A stretch of 26,048 bases of DNA from Roseburia sp. CAG:10041_57 (GCA_001916965.1 MNTL01000087.1:1-26048); one strand, 5' to 3'; counted from the stretch's first letter, positions 12,212 to 20,504 are shown. Notes: generated by a model not told the origin, from the sequence alone. Translations and numbers: made by a program.

Positions 12212-13900
12212 ATGCATTATATAAAAGAAGTATTAAAGAAAAACAGAATATGGATATTAGCCTACGTTGGACTGGGTATATTTAATTCATTTATGGCGAA
12301 TTATAAAGCCGATTATTTCCAAAAGGTTATTGATGGACTGGCAGATAGGACTCTTGCAGTTTCTGGAATTGCGATATATGGAGGCATTCTGGTGGTAAAC
12401 TATTGTATGAATTATTTGGAGCAGTATCCGGAAAAGAAACTGGAACACGGGATTTATCTGGATTTTAAGCTGTTATCGCTTCAAAAAATAAGCACCATAG
12501 ACTATACAGAATATCAGAAAATCGGTACGGGTAAGCTTGTTCAGAGAATTGAGAATGGCTCATCAGCAGGAAGAAATGTATTGTTTGATTTCTGGCTGTG
12601 TCTGATTCGTGAACTGATCCCTACTATTGCTTTTAGTGTGTACTTTATCTGGAAAATAGATAAAAAGATTACCTATGCATTACTTGTGGGCTATGCAGTT
12701 ATTTTTATCATTACCAATATTCTGCTAAAATTTCTTTATCAGATAAAAGAAAAGATTTTGAACAGTGAAGAACTGTTCAATCACTATTTGGTCAGAGGCT
12801 TTATGGAAATGCTGGTATTTCGCATGAATAAGCAGTTTCCAAATGAAATAAAAAAGACTCATAAAGCCAAAGAAGATATCGTTACATCAAAAGTGAAAAT
12901 GAACATGATTCATGAAGCTTTTTTTACAATATTTGCATTACTGGTGGCGTTGCTGGATGTTGGTATTTTGATTTACGCATGGAAATCCAAGAATCTTACA
13001 GTCGGTTCTGTAGTTGCACTGATCACACTGATTGAAAATGCCTATACTCCCATTGCGATTTTTAATGTACTCTATGTTCAGTATAAATTGGACAAGGAGA
13101 CTTATGTGCGATTTGAAGAATTTCTGAATGTAAAAGATGATGAGCAACTGACAAAAGGTAATGTAATACATGATGGTATCGGAGAAATCACAATTAAAAA
13201 CCTATCATTCCAATATGAAGACCGATTAATCCTTGATAACCTATGCCTGTCTATCCAAAAAGGTGAAAAAATAGCTTTTGTGGGAGCAAGCGGGTCCGGC
13301 AAATCAACGCTGATTAAGATATTATTGGGATTGCTCAAATACAATAAAGGGCATATCCGTTTAGGAGAAATGGAGTTAAGTGATATTTGTCTTAATGATT
13401 TGTATGATAAAGTCAGTTATATATCACAGGATGCTCCGGTCTTTGACGGAACAATACAGGAAAATCTGGTATTTGAGAAAAAGGTGTCCAAAGAGCAGAT
13501 CCTAATTGCATTGCGTGAGGTGCAATTATCTTATCTGGCTGGGAACTTAAAAGAAGGCTTCAACACAGAGATTGGAGAAAAAGGAACCTGCCTGTCAGGT
13601 GGAGAAAAGCAAAGACTTGCATTGGCGCGACTGTGGTTTCAGGATGCCGAACTTGTTATTTTAGATGAAGCAACCTCTGCGATGGATAATTTAACCGAAG
13701 AAAATGTAATGAACGCAGTCATGCATAAGCTACAGGAGAAAACGGTCATTGCCATTGCACATAGACTAAGCTCTATTGCCGACTTTGACAGAATTATTCT
13801 TTTTAGGGATGGACAGATTGTCGGACAAGGAAGTTTTGAAGAACTGATGCGCACGAATACTTATTTTATGGAATTATATCATGCAAGTATGCAGTCATAG
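12212..13900 (+). CDS. ABC exporter half-transporter (fused permease and ATPase)
   Basis: This 562-residue inner-membrane exporter of the ABCB/MsbA type should work as a dimer. The N-terminal half (about 1-310) has six hydrophobic segments with long intracellular loops (for example DYTEYQKIGTGKLVQRIEN). The nucleotide-binding domain follows: A-loop FQYEDR, Walker A GASGSGKS (358-365), Q-loop YISQDAPVF, signature LSGGEKQ (about 461-467), Walker B LVILDEATSAMD, and H-loop AIAHRLSS. There is no C39 peptidase domain, so a processed peptide is not specifically implied. Start ATG 12212 follows AAGGAG. The leader has a small ORF and alternative helices that can mask this ribosome-binding site. An MFS fragment follows at once, which suggests that an efflux locus has partly decayed. 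Confidence 0.92.
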   Translation: MHYIKEVLKKNRIWILAYVGLGIFNSFMANYKADYFQKVIDGLADRTLAVSGIAIYGGILVVNYCMNYLEQYPEKKLEHGIYLDFKLLSLQKISTIDYTEYQKIGTGKLVQRIENGSSAGRNVLFDFWLCLIRELIPTIAFSVYFIWKIDKKITYALLVGYAVIFIITNILLKFLYQIKEKILNSEELFNHYLVRGFMEMLVFRMNKQFPNEIKKTHKAKEDIVTSKVKMNMIHEAFFTIFALLVALLDVGILIYAWKSKNLTVGSVVALITLIENAYTPIAIFNVLYVQYKLDKETYVRFEEFLNVKDDEQLTKGNVIHDGIGEITIKNLSFQYEDRLILDNLCLSIQKGEKIAFVGASGSGKSTLIKILLGLLKYNKGHIRLGEMELSDICLNDLYDKVSYISQDAPVFDGTIQENLVFEKKVSKEQILIALREVQLSYLAGNLKEGFNTEIGEKGTCLSGGEKQRLALARLWFQDAELVILDEATSAMDNLTEENVMNAVMHKLQEKTVIAIAHRLSSIADFDRIILFRDGQIVGQGSFEELMRTNTYFMELYHASMQS

Positions 13901-13906
13901 TACTTT

Positions 13907-14131
13907 TTGATCATGGAGAGGGAAAATAAGCTGATAGATGATCTCAACATGCACGAAAACAGAGCCGCATCTCTGTCTGCCATGAATATGGGAGTTAATA
14001 TTGTAGAGATAGCTGCTCTGTTTTTATCATCCATGTTTAGCCTTGCCGCTGTAAAATGGTGTTTTGTATTGATGGGAAGTATTCTGGTCATAATCAGTAT
14101 CTATATCAAAAGTTACAAATGGAACTTATAA
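13907..14131 (+). pseudogene. MFS transporter, C-terminal fragment
   Basis: The frame reads NKLIDDLNMHENRAASLSAM (about residues 7-26), then a hydrophobic segment to FLSSMFSLAAVKWCFVLMGS and IISIYIKSY. The sequence N-K-L-I-D plus R-A-S-L-S-x-x is typical of the last two transmembrane helices of major-facilitator drug exporters (usually about 400 residues). No ribosome-binding site precedes its ATGs, and it begins seven bases after the ABC stop codon, so it is best read as the leftover 3' end of an MFS gene whose front was deleted. A strong terminator follows at 14139. Confidence 0.65.
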
Positions 14132-14138
14132 GAAATTC

Positions 14139-14167
14139 AAGGGGCGATTCTTTCGCCCCTTTATTTC
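14139..14167 (+). terminator. Intrinsic terminator after the ABC/MFS unit
   Basis: AAGGGGCGA (14139-14147) and TCGCCCCTT (14153-14161) form a perfect 9-bp stem followed by TTTATTTC. Confidence 0.88.
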
Positions 14168-14233
14168 AACTTTATGGAAAGCATTTTCCAATAGAACTAT
14201 ACCGTGACCTATAATACCCCTGCAAAAGCAAAA

Positions 14234-16243
14234 TTAATATACCGATGTATAGATCTCACCGTCTGCACAATCGAAGGTGACTGCATCAGAATATGCGTAG
14301 TTGCCAGCTGCATCCCACATTTCAAAGACCATGGCATAGCTTCCATCATACAGAGGAGCTTCGCCAAAAGATGTGTCTGCGGTCACAGTCAGTTCTTCTG
14401 CAGTATACATTTCAAAATCATCATCGCCACTGTAGGAAGCAAGCTGCCAGATTGTAGTGATCTCATCGCCCTCTTCCAGAAGACGAAGTTCCTTGCTTGC
14501 CATACCTGAGCTGTCCAATCCCTGACTTGCACCGATAATTGACCATTCTTCTGCTGTAAAGTCATATGCAACCTGTAAATTGTATGCTTCCCCATTCAGC
14601 AGAATCGGAATGGAATACAGATTGTAATCATCACTTTCATAGGAGAGCTCCATATAAACCAGATGACCGTCAAGCGCACCCCAGACACCGCGGAAATTAT
14701 CATAGAAAATACCATTTTCCCAATCAGCAGTCAAGTCATTATCCGTACCCAGTAACATCATTTGGTCATTATCAGGATCCACATAGTACAGGGAAAATCC
14801 AATACCTGCCAATACGTCGTTGGCTTCTTCACCTAACGATAGATATGAAATTCCTTCGTCATTTACATCAAGAGGTGCGTTATCCCAGTCTTTATCTGCC
14901 AAAGTGACAATTTCCGGCAATTCCTGAATATCCAGGGATTCCAGATATTCTTCGCCGCCATCTGCCAATTCACCAGTCAGTTCATAAGCATAGAGATATT
15001 TGAAAGCAACACCGGTTCCCATGTCAATATATCCGTTAAAATCATCAATATCGCCGTTATAGGAATAATAACAGCTTAGACCGGTTGCTTCGGAACGATA
15101 GACACCGCCTACGCGGTAAACAATACAATCATCTAATGCATCGGACACATTCTGCGCCGAAGGAAGCATCCATGCGGTCTGACGGGCAAGGTGTCCCAGG
15201 TCAATCATATTGGTATATCCCTGTTCTCTGGTGTTACCACCGTAATTCTCTGTCTGTGCGGCAGCTCGTCCAAGTTCTGCAAAGAAACCGGGTTCCTCGG
15301 TTGCTGCCACGAAAGCTTCCTGACCAAAAGTCTCATAGGCATCTAAGAGTGGTGTCAATTTTGTCAGATTTGTCACGGATAGGGTTGTCTGATCCTGTGT
15401 TCCGACAGCTTCACATCCTTCATAATAAGAATTGCAGATTGCAATTCCCAGATCTTCACCGTTCATACCCGAATTATCTGCCAATGCTCCAAGCCATCCT
15501 GTATAGTACCAGCCGTTGCCAGGTTCAACCTCTTCCGAAGCGACCAGATATTTTGCAAAATTCTGGAATACTGCGGCAACATCAATGGTAGCCATCAGGC
15601 AGGTGTCGAAGCCAACCAGTTCCAGAGAAGGGTTATCCGTATCTGCTGGCCATACTGCATCAAAAGCCTGATACATTTCTGACAGATCAAGGGAATCATA
15701 ACCATAAATTTCATCAAATGCTGCGCCATTTACAGAACCACCGCCATGATTCCAGAAGGTAACTGCTACCTTATCAGCAGGATAATTCTCATTGGCAAAG
15801 GCAAGAAACTCATACAGAGTCTGCGCTTCTCCCATATTAGCCGTATCCTGCTCTTCCAACAACTGAAGCCCTTCGCTGTTATAAAGCCATCTTTGAATCT
15901 TCGCCGGGTCCATATATTCGTTCTGCCATACAGCAGCACCACCTGTCTGAATGACCACATTTACATTTTCCGGTAAATCAACCTGCAGCATCTCATCGAG
16001 GTCTGTGGTTGCGAAACCACCGTTTGTCTCCAGATCACTTCCGCATAGATACCAATAAACAGCCCAACTTCCATCTTCTTCCTGTACTTCAGATGCTGGT
16101 TCCTGTTGTTCTGTAACTTCTGTAACCTGGGCATTCTGTGTATTATCTTCTGTAATAACTACTTCGTCCCAGCATGCCACAAGGGATAAGCACATAGCAG
16201 TTGAAAGTAATACTGCTAAAAATCTCCGTATTTTTCGCTTCAT
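14234..16243 (-). CDS. Clostripain-family (C11) cysteine peptidase lipoprotein
   Basis: This 669-residue exported lipoprotein has a signal peptide MKRKIRRFLAVLLSTAMCLS with lipobox LVAC, so Cys24 should be lipidated and the protein held on the outer face of the membrane. An acidic, Thr/Glu/Gln-rich linker (about 25-57) precedes the C11 peptidase domain: YWYLCGSDLETNGG (about 64-77), WNHGGGS (His166) and GFDTCLMA (Cys215) give the catalytic His-Cys pair of clostripain/gingipain-like peptidases. From about residue 440 to the end lies a beta-rich region with no family I recognise. ATG 16243 was chosen for GAGGAGG just upstream; an in-frame ATG five codons earlier overlaps that site. It is monocistronic. 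The likely role is surface proteolysis, with cleavage after Arg or Lys inferred from the family only. Confidence 0.9.
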   Translation of the reverse strand: MKRKIRRFLAVLLSTAMCLSLVACWDEVVITEDNTQNAQVTEVTEQQEPASEVQEEDGSWAVYWYLCGSDLETNGGFATTDLDEMLQVDLPENVNVVIQTGGAAVWQNEYMDPAKIQRWLYNSEGLQLLEEQDTANMGEAQTLYEFLAFANENYPADKVAVTFWNHGGGSVNGAAFDEIYGYDSLDLSEMYQAFDAVWPADTDNPSLELVGFDTCLMATIDVAAVFQNFAKYLVASEEVEPGNGWYYTGWLGALADNSGMNGEDLGIAICNSYYEGCEAVGTQDQTTLSVTNLTKLTPLLDAYETFGQEAFVAATEEPGFFAELGRAAAQTENYGGNTREQGYTNMIDLGHLARQTAWMLPSAQNVSDALDDCIVYRVGGVYRSEATGLSCYYSYNGDIDDFNGYIDMGTGVAFKYLYAYELTGELADGGEEYLESLDIQELPEIVTLADKDWDNAPLDVNDEGISYLSLGEEANDVLAGIGFSLYYVDPDNDQMMLLGTDNDLTADWENGIFYDNFRGVWGALDGHLVYMELSYESDDYNLYSIPILLNGEAYNLQVAYDFTAEEWSIIGASQGLDSSGMASKELRLLEEGDEITTIWQLASYSGDDDFEMYTAEELTVTADTSFGEAPLYDGSYAMVFEMWDAAGNYAYSDAVTFDCADGEIYTSVY

Positions 16244-16324
16244 AGAATTCCTCCTCATCTGTTGGTGTTATTTTACTTGGGTGTATTATATAACAATTTG
16301 ATGTAACAGAAGCGGTTTCTACAC

Positions 16325-16386
16325 GAATCGACTGGTAAATGTATTGAATCGACACTATTTACATACATCGTAACAATTGCTATACT
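16325..16386 (+). promoter_or_regulatory. Promoter with tandem GAATCGAC sites upstream of the second MATE gene
   Basis: TTTACA (16358-16363), a 17-base spacer and TATACT (16381-16386) make a good promoter. Just upstream the direct repeat GAATCGAC occurs at 16325-16332 and 16346-16353, 21 bases apart (two helical turns), a placement typical of activator binding sites. Confidence 0.65.
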
Positions 16387-16421
16387 TGAAAACAAAGAGA
16401 CTAAAAGGGATGACTAAGAAA

Positions 16422-17783
16422 ATGAAGCGTATTGACTTTGAAAACGGAACAGTAACAGGAAATATTATCGGGGCAGCCTTGCCTATGCTTGTAGCCCAGA
16501 TTTTAAATCTGCTTTACAATATCGTAGACCGCATCTATATTGCCAGAATTCCAGAGGTAGGAACTGCCGCCCTTGGCGCAGTAGGTCTATGTTTCCCGTT
16601 AATCGTGATTATCAGTGCGTTTGCCAATCTGTTTGGAAGCGGCGGCGCACCACTCTTTTCTATTTTCAGAGGGAAAAAGGAAGAACGGCAGGCAATACAT
16701 ATCATGAATACTTCCTTTTCCATGTTATGTTTCAGTGCAGTCATATTAATGGTCATTGGACTTACATTTGCGCATCCGCTTTTAACTTTGTTTGGCGCTT
16801 CCAAGGCGGCACTGACTTATGCTGTTCCTTATATGATGATCTACCTGATTGGTACATTACCTTCAATGATTGCAGTAGGTATGAACCCATTTATCAATGC
16901 GCAGGGTTATTCTGTAATTGGCATGTCCTCTGTTGCGATTGGTGCAGTTGCGAATTTACTGCTTGATCCATTGTTTATTTTTGCTTTGGGATTTGGCGTA
17001 TGCGGTGCTGCGATGGCAACTGTAATCTCCCAGTGCCTGTCTGCGGTATTCGTTTTGATTTTTCTCACCAAAAAGGCAGAATTAAAGGTACGCTTCCTTA
17101 GAAGGAATGAATTGTCCCAAAGTCTGAATTATGCAAAAAATATCATTAGTCTTGGCACAGCTGGATTTATCATGCAGTTGACAAACAGTCTTGTAACGAT
17201 CTGTTGTAACAATGTGCTTTCTGTTACCGGCGGCGATATTTATATTTCTGTTATGACGATTGTTTCCAGTGTACGTCAATTAGTGGAGACTCCAATTTAT
17301 GCCATAAATGAAGGAACTTCCCCGATTTTAAGCTATAATTATGGAGCTGGTCGCCCCTCTCGTGTCCGCAAGGCAGGCATTGTGATGGGGATTATGATTT
17401 TTGGCTATACAGCTGTTATGTGGAGTCTGATTATTCTTGCACCAGGAGCATTGATTCAGGTATTCAGCTCTGATGCAACATTAATTCAGGATTCCATACC
17501 AGCCCTAAAGCAATATTTTGCAGCATTTATCTTTATGGATTTGCAATACATTGGACAGACCGTTTTCAAATCACTGAATAAAAAGAAGCAGGCGATTTTC
17601 TTCTCCCTGCTTCGTAAAGTATTTATTGTTGTACCGTTGACTTATCTGATGCCCTATGCAATGCATATGGGAACAGCTGGCGTTTTCCTGGCAGAACCGA
17701 TGTCCAATATCATTGGCGGCAGTCTGTGCTTTATCACCATGCTGTGTACCGTCTTGCCAGAACTGAAACGCATGGAGAAATAA
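16422..17783 (+). CDS. MATE-family efflux transporter (second, distinct copy)
   Basis: This 453-residue polytopic MATE protein begins MKRIDFENGTVTGNIIGAAL then PMLVAQILNLLYNIVDRIYI. The internal second lobe (LGTAGFIMQLTNSLVTICCN; INEGTSPILSYNYGAGR) carries the duplicated MATE pattern. About 12 membrane helices are visible. It is only distantly similar to the MATE at 1995-3329 and has no adjacent regulator of its own; two GAATCGAC repeats upstream of its promoter suggest an activator encoded elsewhere. The start is uncertain: ATG 16422 has AAAAGGGA with a long 11-base spacer, while ATG 16410 (four residues longer) overlaps that site and has only a weak AGAGA before it. Substrate unknown. Confidence 0.88.
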   Translation: MKRIDFENGTVTGNIIGAALPMLVAQILNLLYNIVDRIYIARIPEVGTAALGAVGLCFPLIVIISAFANLFGSGGAPLFSIFRGKKEERQAIHIMNTSFSMLCFSAVILMVIGLTFAHPLLTLFGASKAALTYAVPYMMIYLIGTLPSMIAVGMNPFINAQGYSVIGMSSVAIGAVANLLLDPLFIFALGFGVCGAAMATVISQCLSAVFVLIFLTKKAELKVRFLRRNELSQSLNYAKNIISLGTAGFIMQLTNSLVTICCNNVLSVTGGDIYISVMTIVSSVRQLVETPIYAINEGTSPILSYNYGAGRPSRVRKAGIVMGIMIFGYTAVMWSLIILAPGALIQVFSSDATLIQDSIPALKQYFAAFIFMDLQYIGQTVFKSLNKKKQAIFFSLLRKVFIVVPLTYLMPYAMHMGTAGVFLAEPMSNIIGGSLCFITMLCTVLPELKRMEK

Positions 17784-17796
17784 TACTAAAAACATT

Positions 17797-18162
17797 CTAT
17801 TTGTTGGAGAGTTCCTCCATATATAGTTCAGCTATATATGATGGATCGTTGCACCATAGCCTAGTGTTTTTATTATATAATGCCTTACCCGTTTTGGAAC
17901 ATAGGAAATCTGTCAACACATCCTTGCTATCTTTGCCGGTTTCTTCAGCAATCTCCTCAACCGCCATTGTTATAAGAAGGTCAATTGTGAAATCTAGCTT
18001 TTCTTTTGATATTTTTAAGAAGCTTTCTGCCTGTTCCTTTGATGAAGTCAAATAAAATCCCTGTCCGAAATCTTTTCTCTTGGAACACTTAGTAAGATCT
18101 GGCTCTTTTACTTCACAATAGCTTCCATGGTAGAGAATTAACCCATCTTTCGGTTCACGCAT
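17797..18162 (-). pseudogene. DUF3990 N-terminus fused to an unrelated small-protein C-terminus
   Basis: A 121-codon frame. Residues 1-47 (LILYHGSYCEVKEPDLTKCS; KDFGQGFYLTSSKEQAESFL) are the start of a DUF3990 protein, a family of about 150-170 residues that usually sits next to DUF3791 in small, possibly toxin-antitoxin-like operons. From about residue 48 the sequence changes to EKLDFTIDLLITMAVEEIAE and ends SKTGKALYNKNTRLWCNDPS plus YIAELYMEEL, which resembles a different small protein that I associate with the same loci. The two parts joined in frame look like the product of an internal deletion. ATG 18162 is preceded by AAAGGGGA and overlaps the DUF3791 stop by 8 bases. It may still be translated, but the DUF3990 domain is incomplete. 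Confidence 0.6.
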
Positions 18163-18349
18163 GAATCTTTATCCCCTTTCCATTAAGAAATTCCGTAATG
18201 TCTTCAAGGACAGCTTCATCCCCTTCGCAGTGGAAAATTCCATAACCTTTTTCTATATATCCGAGAACATCAACTTTCTTGAACAGGTCAATAATCTTAT
18301 CAATTGGCAAGTGCCACTCTTCTGAAGCAAGCCTTATTAATCTTGTCTG
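18155..18349 (-). pseudogene. DUF3791-family protein lacking its own N-terminus
   Basis: The recognisable part reads WQTRLIRLASEEWHLPIDKI, then IDLFKKVDVLGYIEKGYGIF and HCEGDEAVLEDITEFLNGKG, ending KIHA: nearly the whole of a DUF3791 protein, typically about 70-75 residues. The frame is open further upstream to an ATG at 18385, but those codons (MVQVGMISEKC) are an out-of-frame reading of a cytidylate-kinase-like fragment, so the native start has been lost. It overlaps the DUF3990 remnant by 8 bases, the usual partner order. The domain itself may be intact and could be expressed from the chance upstream ATG. Confidence 0.6.
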
Positions 18350-18777
18350 CCAGCATTTTTCCGATATCATGCCCACCTGAACCATACTGTCTGCCGATGA
18401 CTATTACATTTTTGTTTTTGTATATTTTCTGTATCTGTTGCCTTGGATTGTTCTGCATTCTGCTCTTCCGGGAAAAGATATTCTTTGATAAAACCGAGAT
18501 GTTTTCCGAATAATCTGGCGATAAATCCAACAAGCAGTGCCGCAATGATCGTACCCTCACGGACTCCATTAAGCTTTCCCCAGAAAGCAAAGGAGAGAAC
18601 ACCTGCAATGATCGTCATGGATGAATCGAATATAATCTTAGTCGTTCCAAAGTTAGTATTCCAGGTCTGTACAATGGCACGTACAAAGGACTCACCCGGA
18701 AGCATGACCACATCTGCTACTACTTCAATATAAACACCAAATCCCAGAATCATGCAGCCTACAATCATTTCCTTCTT
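18300..18777 (-). pseudogene. DUF6198 membrane protein / cytidylate kinase-like gene remnant, frameshifted
   Basis: On the minus strand one frame (about 18768-18420) reads ILGFGVYIEVVADVVMLPGE, then IIFDSSMTIIAGVLSFAFWG and IAALLVGFIARLFGKHLGFI: the C-terminal half of a YczE/DUF6198 membrane protein whose first ~100 residues are missing. After LFPEEQ the sense passes to another frame (about 18425-18310): KNKNVIVIGRQYGSGGHDIG then KMLADKI, the P-loop start of a cytidylate-kinase-like protein. The two families are found adjacent or fused in related bacteria. Here the front is deleted, a frameshift lies near the A-rich stretch at about 18410-18430, and the kinase ends after about 30 residues at the DUF3791 junction. 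Confidence 0.65.
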
Positions 18778-18786
18778 TCTGATGTT

Positions 18787-19215
18787 TTATTCATTTGTTT
18801 TGCTTTGTAAATTAGAATATATTTTCTGATATACAGATATAAATTGTTCATATTCCTTTTCAGAAATATTGGATAACGCCTTTTTCTCTATTTCCAAAAA
18901 GGCATCGGCTACTAACTGCTGTTTCTTTTTTCCTTCCTCTGTCAAAAAGATATGAAAGCTTCGCCGGTTTCCATTTAATATTCTACGTTCAATCAGTCCC
19001 TTCTCTTCCATTTTATTAAGAATAATTGTTAAAGAACCAGCCTCCAGAAAACATGCCCTGGCAATTTCTTTCTGATTACTGCCATCATGTTCTTTTAAAT
19101 AATCAAGGATTTTAGGCTGCCCGATAGTAAGCCCGGTATTCTTGAGCTGCTCTAACAAAGCCTTTTGTACCAGCATCTGATTCGCCATGATCAGATAATG
19201 CAATGTATCATCCAT
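18787..19215 (-). CDS. MarR-family transcriptional regulator (second)
   Basis: A 142-residue winged-helix regulator. TIGQPKILDYLKEHDGSNQK and EIARACFLEAGSLTIILNKM (about 30-69) make the helix-turn-helix; the wing RRILNGNRRSFHIFLTEEGK follows, with N-x-R-R in the position of the usual DxR. The ATG at 19215 has AAGGAGC 7 bases upstream and is preferred over an earlier in-frame ATG that overlaps this site. The gene is transcribed from a promoter whose -10 box is buried in a 39-bp palindrome (19236-19274), so autorepression is very likely. It is divergent from the methyltransferase at 19388. Downstream, 10 bases away, are the DUF6198 remnants, which may once have been its regulated partner. Confidence 0.9.
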   Translation of the reverse strand: MDDTLHYLIMANQMLVQKALLEQLKNTGLTIGQPKILDYLKEHDGSNQKEIARACFLEAGSLTIILNKMEEKGLIERRILNGNRRSFHIFLTEEGKKKQQLVADAFLEIEKKALSNISEKEYEQFISVYQKIYSNLQSKTNE

Positions 19216-19235
19216 TTTCTTAGCTCCTTCATGCA

Positions 19236-19289
19236 AAAAGGTTATAATTCAAACAATTTGAATTATAACCTTTTATGAAGATATGTCAA
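19236..19289 (-). promoter_or_regulatory. MarR promoter and 39-bp palindromic operator
   Basis: Minus-strand TTGACA (19284-19289), a 16-base spacer and TATAAT (19262-19267). A perfect palindrome with 18-bp arms, AAAAGGTTATAATTCAAA (19236-19253) and its complement (19257-19274) around CAA, covers the -10 box and start point. Confidence 0.85.
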
Positions 19290-19311
19290 CAATAATGTTG
19301 CTATTTCCTTT

Positions 19312-19338
19312 TTGACTTTTCCTGAAATATGTGATAAT
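19312..19338 (+). promoter_or_regulatory. Promoter of the methyltransferase
   Basis: TTGACT (19312-19317) and GATAAT (19333-19338) with a short 15-base spacer and an extended -10 TGT. It lies about 40 bases beyond the MarR operator, so control by that regulator is possible but not evident. Confidence 0.5.
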
Positions 19339-19387
19339 GTGTGGTTAGTAACATCTAACTACTGATTTCATGTAAGGAGAATGTCCT

Positions 19388-20023
19388 ATGACACCTGAAA
19401 AATATAAAGAACTTTCTATCAAAGAATTTACACAGGCAGCAAAAATCTATGACAGTGGCCACGCTGGAATCTATGAAATGTGCAAGGATGACTATCCGCC
19501 GATTCTGGAAGAACTGGAAAAGGAAACATTCCATGACGTACTCGACTGTGGCTGCGGAACCGGGCCAATGATTCAGCTGCTTCATGAAAAATATCCTGAT
19601 AAGCACTATGTCGGTCTTGATCTTACGCCTGAAATGATTCATGTTGCACAGGCTAAAAAGTTATCCAATACAGAATTTCTTGTAGGAGACAGCGAAAATC
19701 TGCCATTTGAAGAGGGTTCCTTTGATGCGGTTATCTGTGCGAACAGCTTCCACCACTACCCTAATCCACAGGCTTTCTTCAACAGTGCATACCGTGTTCT
19801 GCGTAAGGGTGGACGTCTGGTCTTGAGAGACTATACTTCCTCAAATTTCATGGTCTGGCTGATGAATCATCTGGAAATGCCTCTGGCAAACCTGTGCGGA
19901 CATGGTGACGTGAAAATACATAAAACTGCAGAATTTGTTGCAATGGCAGAAAAAGCCGGTTTCACAGTTCTTACAATGGAAAAGCAGAAAGGTTTCCGCG
20001 CACACCTTGTTGCACGGAAGTAA
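19388..20023 (+). CDS. Class I SAM-dependent methyltransferase
   Basis: This 211-residue cytoplasmic enzyme of the Methyltransf_11/25 type contains motif I VLDCGCGTGPMIQLL (about 51-65), the acidic SAM-ribose contact YVGLDLTPEMI (D77), motif II-like GDSENLPFEEGSFDAVICAN (about 98-117) and motif III VLRKGGRLVLRDY (about 136-148). The methyl acceptor cannot be told from sequence. ATG 19388 has AAGGAG about 10 bases upstream. It is divergently arranged with a MarR regulator, with their promoters between 19236 and 19338. It ends in a region of decayed genes; no clear terminator follows. Confidence 0.9.
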   Translation: MTPEKYKELSIKEFTQAAKIYDSGHAGIYEMCKDDYPPILEELEKETFHDVLDCGCGTGPMIQLLHEKYPDKHYVGLDLTPEMIHVAQAKKLSNTEFLVGDSENLPFEEGSFDAVICANSFHHYPNPQAFFNSAYRVLRKGGRLVLRDYTSSNFMVWLMNHLEMPLANLCGHGDVKIHKTAEFVAMAEKAGFTVLTMEKQKGFRAHLVARK

Positions 20024-20037
20024 TCAGTTTATTTATT

Positions 20038-20253
20038 TTATACAACCTCATATGCTACATATTCATGATTGAATTCATACCCCAGCTTTTCTGCCAGATG
20101 AATTGAATTTATATTTTGTGCATCCCAGCTGGGGTATAATCCTTCTTCCAGGCAGTTTAATATGAGTGCAGAACATGCTATTGTTGCTAAATGCTTTCTT
20201 CTTTCAGACTCCAGACCGACAGTAAAAGCTATTAGAACAAATCCTTGATTTTA
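20038..20253 (-). pseudogene. GNAT acetyltransferase, C-terminal fragment
   Basis: On the minus strand an open stretch reads GFVLIAFTVGLESERRKHLA, then TIACSALILNCLEEGLYPSW, then DAQNINSIHLAEKLGYEFNH and ends EYVAYEVV with TAA at 20038-20040. R-R-K-H-L-A-T is the acetyl-CoA loop and N-x-x-S-x-x-L-A-E-K-L-G-Y the C-terminal GNAT motif. There is no start codon; an in-frame stop lies just upstream. The front half, about 150 residues, is missing. Its 5' end abuts the possible small membrane protein on the same strand. Confidence 0.75.
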
Positions 20254-20436
20254 AGGCATTTTCAAGAAAAATGAAGCACCAAAAAACCATATTAAAAAAT
20301 AAAATAATGCAATAAAAATGCAATGAAGTACATTTAGTTTTGTTGATATACCACCCGAAACTTCAATATCTTTTTTCATACAACAAGTTAGAAAGGCATA
20401 TGCTACATGTACAGAGTTGTTAAGGTTAGTTATCAT
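20251..20436 (-). CDS. Possible small membrane protein
   Basis: This 61-codon frame starts at ATG 20436 with GGGAG 5 bases upstream: MITNLNNSVHVAYAFLTCCM, a polar middle, and a strongly hydrophobic end (CIFIALFYFLIWFFGASFFL). One membrane helix is predicted. TATAAT is present upstream on this strand (20457-20462) without a good -35 box. I recognise no family. The C-terminus runs into the GNAT fragment, so it may itself be a 3'-truncated gene, or not a gene at all. Confidence 0.3.
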   Translation of the reverse strand: MITNLNNSVHVAYAFLTCCMKKDIEVSGGISTKLNVLHCIFIALFYFLIWFFGASFFLKMP

Positions 20437-20464
20437 TGTATCTCCCATCGAAATATATTATAAT
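20436..20464 (+). promoter_or_regulatory. Likely promoter of the interrupted membrane-protein gene
   Basis: TTGTAT (20436-20441), a 17-base spacer and TATAAT (20459-20464) lie 40 bases before the ATG at 20505; the -10 box is nearly symmetrical and could also serve the minus strand. Confidence 0.45.
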
Positions 20465-20504
20465 TTGTCGTAGTCATTTACTTTATTGTGATTAGGAGGT
20501 ACAT

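Noticed and set aside
15085..15591. 168-codon open frame antisense to the clostripain-family gene
   Set aside because: It is a shadow of the peptidase catalytic domain region, which is clearly coding on the minus strand.
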